From contig WTHY01000133.1 in assembly GCA_011522945.1 (NCBI GenBank), forward strand, positions 1 through 13,226: 13,226 nt of DNA, given 5' to 3'. Positions 8,688 to 13,226 of this stretch are shown here, piece by piece. The notes beneath the pieces were generated by a model. It was not told the DNA's origin, did no database searches, and saw nothing but the letters and a program-made list of their open reading frames with translations. The translations under genes were made by a program, and so were the position numbers. Position 1 is the first letter of the stretch. The number at the start of each line of letters is the position of its first letter. The DNA is from Alphaproteobacteria bacterium (lineage in GTDB: Bacteria > Pseudomonadota > Alphaproteobacteria > Puniceispirillales > Puniceispirillaceae).

Positions 8688-8966
8688 ATGAAAAAATGGT
8701 CTGTAATTGCAGTAATCATAAGTATTTCAGCACTGTCTAGCCTCACTTCTAGGGCTGCTGACAATGCAAGTTTTTTTGAAGATATCATCCCAGACAATGC
8801 GTCTCTCTCAGCTGTAAAGGATAGTGGTGGCAAAGTACTTGATGCTGGCGAAGACGTTCTTGAAAATATAGTGAATGATGGTAAGTCTATCGGCAAGTTT
8901 CTGCTCAAAAAGGCTGGGGATATAGTTGAAGGTACCAAAGATACAGTTAATGGGTTGACTGAGTAA
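8688..8966 (+). CDS. Small exported protein of unknown function
   Basis: A 92-residue protein with a clear signal peptide: MKKW, a hydrophobic stretch (VIAVIISISALSSL) and a probable cleavage near SRA|AD. The mature part is about 68 residues, has no cysteine, and is rich in Asp, Gly, Lys and Val with an amphipathic pattern (about residues 48-90), suggesting helices that could associate with a membrane or partner. ATG 8688 is preferred over the in-frame GTG 8679 because GGAG lies 8 bases before it and overlaps the GTG. It lies 58 bp after the SPOR gene, and its TAA is immediately followed by the GTG of the LysE-family gene, so the two are probably translationally coupled. I do not recognise a family. 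Confidence 0.75.
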   Translation: MKKWSVIAVIISISALSSLTSRAADNASFFEDIIPDNASLSAVKDSGGKVLDAGEDVLENIVNDGKSIGKFLLKKAGDIVEGTKDTVNGLTE

Positions 8967-9611
8967 GTGTTGCACCTTGCCGATCAATTCTCAGCCTTTG
9001 CCATTTTCGCAACTATTGCTGCATTTACACCAGGCCCTAACAATATAATGCTGGCAGCCTCTGGAGCTAATTTTGGATTTGGCCGGACGATACCGCATAT
9101 ATTGGGCATTACGGCCGGGTTTATGAGCGTTGTTATTGCAGGTGGTTTAGGGCTTGGCAGCTTATTTGCTATTGCCCCCCTCTCCTATGACATCTTGCGT
9201 ATATTTGCCTTCGGTTTCCTAATCTATCTTGGGTATAAGCTTGCATTGACAATGCCGTCAGAGGATAAAGAGCTAGCGCGCCAAATCGAAGGTGTCAGCA
9301 TGGCGGAGCGCTCAAAACCGCTGACATTTTGGGCTGCCTTTGCCTTTCAATGGATGAACCCGAAAGCTTTGATTGTGGTTTTTTCAGCTATCACAGCTTA
9401 TATGAGCAATGGCCCAGCCTTTTTGGTTAGCTTAACCAGTATCACTATCATTTTCTTCATCGTAACGATTTTATCAACAGTGCTATGGTGCTGGCTTGGG
9501 ACAATAATCGCGCATTTTCTATCAACGCCACGTGCCTACCGCATTTTTAATATATCTATGGCCATTTTACTTGTAGCCAGCCTTTTGCCTGCTCTTACTA
9601 AAGGGTTATGA
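8967..9611 (+). CDS. LysE/RhtB-family amino-acid exporter
   Basis: A 214-residue inner-membrane protein with about six hydrophobic segments, the usual length for LysE/RhtB transporters, which export amino acids or related metabolites. The family signatures are FTPGPNN near residues 20-26 in the first helix and FQWMNPKAL near 127-135. The substrate cannot be read from the sequence. The start is GTG 8967, directly after the TAA of the small exported protein with no spacer and no good ribosome site, consistent with coupled translation; TTG 8970 is an alternative and changes one residue. The 3' end overlaps the convergent DUF3179 gene by 14 bp, so there is no room for a terminator between them. 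Confidence 0.93.
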   Translation: MLHLADQFSAFAIFATIAAFTPGPNNIMLAASGANFGFGRTIPHILGITAGFMSVVIAGGLGLGSLFAIAPLSYDILRIFAFGFLIYLGYKLALTMPSEDKELARQIEGVSMAERSKPLTFWAAFAFQWMNPKALIVVFSAITAYMSNGPAFLVSLTSITIIFFIVTILSTVLWCWLGTIIAHFLSTPRAYRIFNISMAILLVASLLPALTKGL

Positions 9612-10659
9612 TTGCTATGTCTGGATTAAAGGCATGAAAGACAAAGGCAAATGTGACGTGATGTATAACATCTACTAAGGTCTCATCTGCAGTCACCCTT
9701 TGCACCGTTACTGTGCCAACATCCCTACCATTTTGAATTTGTGATGTATCAAGAGCAGAGCTCTGCCCAGCCACCCAGCTTATGCGTAAATCACCTGTAT
9801 GAAACACGCCTTGCCTCTTGATAAACTCTAGAGACCAGGCAGAGTCTTCTACTACAATAACACGCTCCAGCGGCTGGATATTGGCTGGCACTGCACCGTC
9901 AAAAAGAAATGGAAAGCGGCTAGTATCATATCCTACATAAGGGTTCATGCCATAAGCACGCAATGCTGGTTGCGGCGGCTGAAGAACTGTACTCTCTGGA
10001 TGTCTCTCTAGAAATTGGGACCAGCTCTCCAAACGAGATGGCAACATCTTTAGGCGCTGGCCAGCAAAACTGCCAATCAAAGCCTGCCCTGTATATTGTT
10101 GCCACCAGCTTTCTGTCTGCCTGTCATACATGAGTAAATCAGAATGTCGTAAATTTCCGGTCGTGCCAAAATTCAAAAACTGCCCTGCAAATTCGCGCTC
10201 AAAAATAATCGCTGCATTACATAAAGGACAATATGTAACAGCAATAGGAACACCCCCTAAAGTATCATTTACGATTTCATGCCAGGTGAGAATGCGAAGT
10301 GGCCAGGCACGGGCCTCACCATTAATTTCAATACTAATGACAGGCTCATCTGATGCGAGAACATCCTCATCCTTAGACAAGATAAATCGCGGGCTATCTA
10401 TTGATGGAATACCGTCTTTACCCGGCCCACCCGAGCGGACTTCATCAAGAGAAATTATACATTTTGAAAAATCAGTTTTTGGCCAAAATGTAACATGGTG
10501 AGATGGGCTATTTGAGCAATCTTCTATAGCATCTGAAGATTGTGCATATGCAGCATGAGGGGCACTCAAACCTATCCAAATATTTGTGCTGATGATGATG
10601 GCAATCAGCACAGTTGATCTTTGTCGGCAAAGGCAAGATAAAAACATGATATGGCTCAT
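9598..10659 (-). CDS. DUF3179 domain exported protein
   Basis: A 353-residue protein whose core matches DUF3179, a family of unknown function. Diagnostic stretches are GEARAWPLRILTWHEIVND, VTYCPLCNAAIIFER (Cys144 and Cys147, a CxxC motif) and TTGNLRHSDLLMYDRQTESWW. The N-terminus has a hydrophobic segment (about 16-32) ending APHAAYAQ, a likely signal peptide cleaved near residue 39, so the protein should be periplasmic, where the CxxC could bind metal or form a disulfide; that is inference. ATG 10659 has no clear ribosome site; ATG 10647 is in frame and also lacks one. A -10-like TATGAT is at 10674-10679 on the minus strand, without a good -35. The last 14 bp overlap the convergent LysE-family gene. 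Confidence 0.88.
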   Translation of the reverse strand: MSHIMFLSCLCRQRSTVLIAIIISTNIWIGLSAPHAAYAQSSDAIEDCSNSPSHHVTFWPKTDFSKCIISLDEVRSGGPGKDGIPSIDSPRFILSKDEDVLASDEPVISIEINGEARAWPLRILTWHEIVNDTLGGVPIAVTYCPLCNAAIIFEREFAGQFLNFGTTGNLRHSDLLMYDRQTESWWQQYTGQALIGSFAGQRLKMLPSRLESWSQFLERHPESTVLQPPQPALRAYGMNPYVGYDTSRFPFLFDGAVPANIQPLERVIVVEDSAWSLEFIKRQGVFHTGDLRISWVAGQSSALDTSQIQNGRDVGTVTVQRVTADETLVDVIHHVTFAFVFHAFNPDIAIITL

Positions 10660-10853
10660 TTCAACGGGACTTTATCATAGCGAACCACCATTAAGGTTTA
10701 CCCACAAGTCACCTTGAACCAAAATTAAGTACCTTTGTCATATTTTGATGCATAAATTCTGTTTGGAAAAATACCATAGCTATGCAAGTGGGTTACTGTC
10801 ACAAATTCGACCGCATTATCTTAATGCGCACCTTATTATGATCAAATAGGAAC

Positions 10854-10876
10854 AAGGGCAGCTAATAGCTGCCCTT
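10854..10876 (-). terminator. Perfect hairpin, probable terminator of the NTF2-like gene
   Basis: AAGGGCAGCT (10854-10863) and its exact reverse complement AGCTGCCCTT (10867-10876) are separated by AAT, giving a perfect 10-bp GC-containing stem. It begins 37 bp downstream of the stop of the minus-strand gene at 10914. On the minus strand it is followed by a modestly T-rich stretch (GTTCCTATTT); on the plus strand a TTTTT run comes about 10 bases after it. A second 7-bp inverted repeat (CGCATTA-TCT-TAATGCG, 10812-10828) follows in the minus direction. Confidence 0.6.
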
Positions 10877-10913
10877 CTGGAGAAGTCTTTTTAATGGAAA
10901 CTAATCGAAAACA

Positions 10914-11246
10914 TTAATCCTTGATTGGTGTTGCCCCTGTCTCTGTGCGGACGATCTTCCCTGCTTTTTTTGTATGCACAACAATTACTGATTCCTTTGT
11001 GTCATCTGGAAACGACATCAGGCTGTGAGATACAAGAATATCATCATTTTCATAGATACACCGTGCTGTCTCCATAACCCATTTGTCACTTGCCATCATG
11101 CCTTCCATCATAGGACGCCATTCCTCAAGCGTGAGAATAGTGTTTGTTTGGTGCCTTACAAATTGATAATCAGGATGATAGCAATCTAAAGTTTTTTCAA
11201 TGTCACGTGCTTCAAGGGCCTCCATCAATACAGTATATAAGCTCAT
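10914..11246 (-). CDS. NTF2/SnoaL-like small protein
   Basis: A 110-residue cytoplasmic protein with no signal peptide. Its N-terminal pattern, a short helix then ALEARDIEKTLDCYHPDYQFV, and the later alternating strands (WVMETARCIYENDDILVSHSLMSF, ESVIVVHTKKAGKIVRTET) are typical of the NTF2-like/SnoaL fold, a cone-shaped scaffold used by small enzymes and binding proteins. No specific catalytic assignment is possible. ATG 11246 is well supported by AAAGGGAG about 8 bases upstream. It is monocistronic, with a 470 bp gap upstream and a perfect hairpin downstream. On the minus strand TTGACG occurs twice in its upstream region (11305-11310 and 11286-11291) and may include a -35 element. Confidence 0.72.
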   Translation of the reverse strand: MSLYTVLMEALEARDIEKTLDCYHPDYQFVRHQTNTILTLEEWRPMMEGMMASDKWVMETARCIYENDDILVSHSLMSFPDDTKESVIVVHTKKAGKIVRTETGATPIKD

Positions 11247-11416
11247 AGTTTTACTCCCTTTCTTTGCAGACTAGGACAAAAAATGCGTCAAGCTGGCGGC
11301 ACCGCGTCAAACGGTGGGGCGCAAAGCGAAATAAGTTAGACGAAACAGATATTCTTATGATTTAAGCAGCAGAAATGTCGCTGCAGATGTGTGATTACCT
11401 GTTTGTTTTTGCCTTG

Positions 11417-11502
11417 CGGCTTATATCGAGGCATAAGTTGCCGTCTTATTGCGGAGGGGCAAATCACCTCCGTTCTATAATTAGAAATGATTTTTTCTAA
11501 TT
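11417..11502. repeat. Three consecutive stem-loop sequences
   Basis: First, CGGCTTAT (11417-11424) with ATAAGTTGCCG (11433-11443), an 8-bp stem with a bulge. Second, CGGAGG (11452-11457) with CCTCCG (11467-11472), a perfect 6-bp stem and 9-base loop. Third, AATTAGAAA (11479-11487) with TTTCTAATT (11494-11502), a perfect 9-bp AT-rich stem and 6-base loop; its right arm can also pair with the adjoining TTAGAA. They may be a small RNA, protein-binding sites or chance; the strand is undecided. Confidence 0.4.
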
Positions 11503-11652
11503 TAGAAAGAAAAATTCATCATTAGCAGGTAAGCCAAGATTGGCAAAATCGCATGACATCGCCGAAATTCACAAGATCTTCAGGAAATAGTCAGGTTATA
11601 AAATGGTCAGCTATGCTAGGCTGAAACATATATTTTGCATTCGATGCTCATT

Positions 11653-11679
11653 TTGACATTTGAAGACTAAAAATAGTAT
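11653..11679 (+). promoter_or_regulatory. Weak candidate promoter for the rhodanese gene
   Basis: A consensus -35 TTGACA (11653-11658) is followed after 15 bases by TAGTAT (11674-11679). The spacing is shorter than the usual 16-18, so this is only a candidate. It lies about 70 bases before the preferred start codon and downstream of the three stem-loops. Confidence 0.25.
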
Positions 11680-11746
11680 TGACCCAAAAAATCAGCTAGG
11701 CTTTTGAGACGAAATTTTGACCGAGCTTGAAATGTTGGAGGAAAGA

Positions 11747-12178
11747 TTGCATAAGATGGCTATTCATTTTTTTACCAGCATAATGCTGGTCGTCATGACA
11801 TTCGGGGGACAGGCTATGGCGGCGCAATTGGGCCAGGCAACACCAGATCAACTTTTAACTGCCCAAGCAGACGGGGTCGTAATCATCGATATCAGGCTTG
11901 AAGATGAATGGCGCTCTACTGGTATAATTAACGGCTCAGAAACCATCACTGCCTTCATGGCTAATGGTCAGATACATCCAGAATTTATCACGAAATTTCA
12001 AACGGCAGTACCGACACAAGATACACCAGTCATGCTTTATTGCCGTACAGGTAATCGTACAACCACACTTGGAAATGCGCTTATTCAGCAGCTAGGGTAT
12101 AATCAGGTAAGCCATCTATCACATGGTATTACAGGATGGGTCGGCACAGGGCAGGATACGACCCCCTACAAACCCTAA
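11747..12178 (+). CDS. Exported single-domain rhodanese-like sulfurtransferase
   Basis: A rhodanese domain protein with the active-site loop CRTGNRT (Cys99 from the chosen start), preceded by VVIIDIRLEDEWRSTG and followed by LGYNQVSHLSHGITGW, all standard features of single-domain rhodaneses that carry sulfur as a cysteine persulfide. The N-terminus has a hydrophobic core (FFTSIMLVVMTFGG) ending QAMA|AQ, a signal peptide placing it in the periplasm. The start is uncertain: TTG 11747 has GGAGG 5 bases upstream and keeps a lysine before the hydrophobic core; ATG 11756 is 14 bases from GGAGG; ATG 11732 and TTG 11717 are also in frame. From TTG 11747 the protein is 143 residues. It appears monocistronic. 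Its sulfur substrate is not evident. Confidence 0.87.
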   Translation: MHKMAIHFFTSIMLVVMTFGGQAMAAQLGQATPDQLLTAQADGVVIIDIRLEDEWRSTGIINGSETITAFMANGQIHPEFITKFQTAVPTQDTPVMLYCRTGNRTTTLGNALIQQLGYNQVSHLSHGITGWVGTGQDTTPYKP

Positions 12179-12562
12179 TCAAATACCAAATCCGACGTCA
12201 TATATCCGTAGCCGCCTCCCAAATCCAGTTATCAGCAAAATCCGGTGTTAGCCCACCTCTAATCTGGTGCCAAACATAGGCCTGTCACTTTCCCAGTGGG
12301 GATGTAAGCCCTGTCTTGCAACATTTCCAGTCTTGAGCCAATCCAATCCTGTGCAATTTCCTGCCTTTGGATACCAGCCTTCTTAGGATAGCAGCCGTTA
12401 GTTACGCTCCAACCTAGAAAACAGTTGTAATCCCTACATAAGCAAATAGAAGCAACATGCCGACAATAAGTACTTTTATAGTGGTATGCATTTTTGGTCC
12501 CCTGATTATCTAGCCCTTATACATCTACTCTTTCTAAAGCATTAACCAAATAGCACAACTAT
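12179..12562. other. Gap of about 384 bp with a short ORF and possible decayed coding sequence
   Basis: No gene of normal size is visible. The minus strand holds a 25-codon ORF (12414-12491, listed separately). Downstream in the same frame, after two stops, a 67-codon stretch interrupted only by one TGA (12285-12287) ends at a TGA at 12198-12200. The last 28 codons read like protein (YVWHQIRGG, LTPDFADNW). AAATCC occurs three times between 12188 and 12243 on the plus strand. No clear terminator for either flanking gene was found. Confidence 0.4.
12414..12491 (-). CDS. Possible 25-residue single-helix membrane peptide
   Basis: ATG 12491 to TAG 12414 encodes a 25-residue peptide that starts MHTTIK and continues as one hydrophobic segment (VLIVGMLLLFAYVGITTVF), long enough to cross the inner membrane, with the single lysine at the N-terminal side. 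An AGGGG ribosome site lies about 8 bases before the ATG. It begins 71 bp downstream of the stop of the larger minus-strand gene at 12563 and could be cotranscribed with it. The combination of ribosome site and helix is more than expected from a random short ORF, but the small size leaves real doubt, and no family is recognised. Confidence 0.38.
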   Translation of the reverse strand: MHTTIKVLIVGMLLLFAYVGITTVF

Positions 12563-13226
12563 CTAAATCTCCGGCGACGACATATAGCGATGAATATCTT
12601 TGGATACGGCCCAGATTACATCATATAGCAAGCCATAGGCGGCACCACTATCAGCAAAGGAGTCTCGTTGACATTGCATACGGGATATCACCTCTTTTGA
12701 ATTTGTTGTCACGGCAATAAGAAACCATTCCTTTGACTTATGTTTATGACCACATGTCTTTCCAGCTGCAATTGATGCCCTCGCAAATCCATTATCAGAA
12801 AAATCGCTACTATTATAGGCAACATAATCTGTGCCCTCTGCTGAGATGATGGCTGTCAGAATTTGAAACCTCTGCACATCACCTAACTTATTATCATCAG
12901 CCCCGGTGCCACTTACGATTTTTTGCCCCTCGAATAGAATTTCTCCATTTATATGGCCCTTATTCTGTTCAGGCGCCTCATAGGTGAATTGTCGTGCGGG
13001 TTGATGGCGCTTGAAGGTAAATGCTGAGGCTGGCAACACAAATCCAGTGTCAGTCTGTTGATAGGAAAAAGCTTCTAAATCAGCTTTTAGATCAGTTAAT
13101 CTGTGCTGGCCCGCGAGACGGGCTTGCGCTTCCTCTGCCTTAATTTTTTCAGCCTGTGCTTTTAAACGTGATTTATTAGCAGCGATTCTTTTTTTGCGTG
13201 CCGCTTCTAATGCAGCGAGCCGCTCC
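12563..13226 (-). CDS. Unrecognised protein with N-terminal coiled coil, 5' end outside the window
   Basis: The frame ending at TAA/TGA-type stop 12563 stays open to the right edge, so about 220 C-terminal residues are visible and the true start is beyond 13226. A GTG at 13039 is in frame, but the sequence upstream of it is clearly coding: about 50 residues rich in Ala, Lys, Arg and Glu (for example ARKKRIAANKSRLKAQAEKI and KAEEAQARLAGQ), forming a strongly charged predicted coiled coil. The rest (about residues 60-220) looks globular, with FTYEAPEQNKGHINGEILFE, a possible beta-rich region, and two cysteines (in KTCGHKHKSKEW and RMQCQRDSF). I do not recognise the family. Coiled coil followed by a globular domain is reminiscent of envelope or scaffold proteins, but the localisation cannot be judged without the N-terminus. 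Confidence 0.75.
   Translation of the reverse strand, partial: ERLAALEAARKKRIAANKSRLKAQAEKIKAEEAQARLAGQHRLTDLKADLEAFSYQQTDTGFVLPASAFTFKRHQPARQFTYEAPEQNKGHINGEILFEGQKIVSGTGADDNKLGDVQRFQILTAIISAEGTDYVAYNSSDFSDNGFARASIAAGKTCGHKHKSKEWFLIAVTTNSKEVISRMQCQRDSFADSGAAYGLLYDVIWAVSKDIHRYMSSPEI

Larger units (their letters stand above)
11247..11716. other. Gene-free gap of about 470 bp between divergent genes
   Basis: No convincing protein gene is visible. The left part (11285-11310) has GCGTCAA twice with start points 19 bases apart, within the likely promoter of the minus-strand NTF2-like gene. The centre (11417-11502) has three successive inverted repeats, listed separately. The right part has a weak promoter-like pair for the rhodanese gene. 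Confidence 0.6.

Noticed and set aside
10130..10501. 123-codon plus-strand ORF within the DUF3179 gene
   Set aside because: Antisense to a gene with clear DUF3179 motifs; the product has no recognisable domain.
11336..11434. 32-residue ORF on the minus strand (MPRYKPQGKNKQ...) inside the 470 bp gap
   Set aside because: No ribosome site before its ATG, no hydrophobic segment or recognisable motif, and it overlaps the stem-loop cluster. ORFs of this size are common by chance.
12186..12243. Three AAATCC copies in 56 bases, considered as a repeat array
   Set aside because: The units are only six bases, spacing is irregular (33 and 17 bases), and flanking bases differ; not a CRISPR or iteron array.
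12198..12270. LDLGGGYGYMTSD-like reading on the minus strand, resembling methyltransferase motif I
   Set aside because: The frame has stops immediately before it and ends a few codons later, so there is no room for a methyltransferase domain; probably chance.

Overview
This window carries mostly housekeeping genes, in an arrangement typical of Alphaproteobacteria. A leftward group reads tpiA, secG, pyrG, kdsA. A rightward group starts with a PpiD-type chaperone followed by trpE. The moderate-to-low G+C, the use of GTG and TTG starts, and the many exported proteins fit a marine alphaproteobacterium such as a SAR116-like lineage. That placement is inference from gene order and protein style, not a database result.

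Left part (1-3701, minus strand): tpiA (glycolysis), secG (Sec translocon), pyrG (CTP synthesis) and kdsA (Kdo for LPS; its 3' end is cut by the window edge). CTP is the nucleotide used to activate Kdo, so pyrG next to kdsA is functionally sensible. The 178 bp between tpiA and the rightward genes is a divergent promoter region with a plausible sigma70-type promoter for tpiA.

Middle part (3880-9611, plus strand): ppiD-like periplasmic folding factor, trpE, an exported SPOR-domain protein, a 92-residue exported protein of unknown function, and a LysE/RhtB-family exporter. Spacings are short (29, 23, 58 and 0 bp), so they may form one transcription unit. trpE is not followed by trpG here.

Right part (9598-13226): a DUF3179 exported protein convergent with and overlapping the LysE gene by 14 bp; an NTF2/SnoaL-like small protein followed by a perfect hairpin; a 470 bp gap with three consecutive inverted repeats; a periplasmic single-domain rhodanese; a 384 bp gap with a probable 25-residue membrane peptide and possible decayed coding sequence; and, at the right edge, the C-terminal part of an unrecognised protein with a charged Ala/Lys/Glu-rich coiled coil.

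I found no CRISPR array, insertion sequence, phage gene, tRNA or rRNA, and no convincing new multi-gene system. The least explained parts are the SPOR/small exported protein pair after trpE, the structured gap before the rhodanese gene, and the peptide and remnant region near 12.2-12.5 kb.
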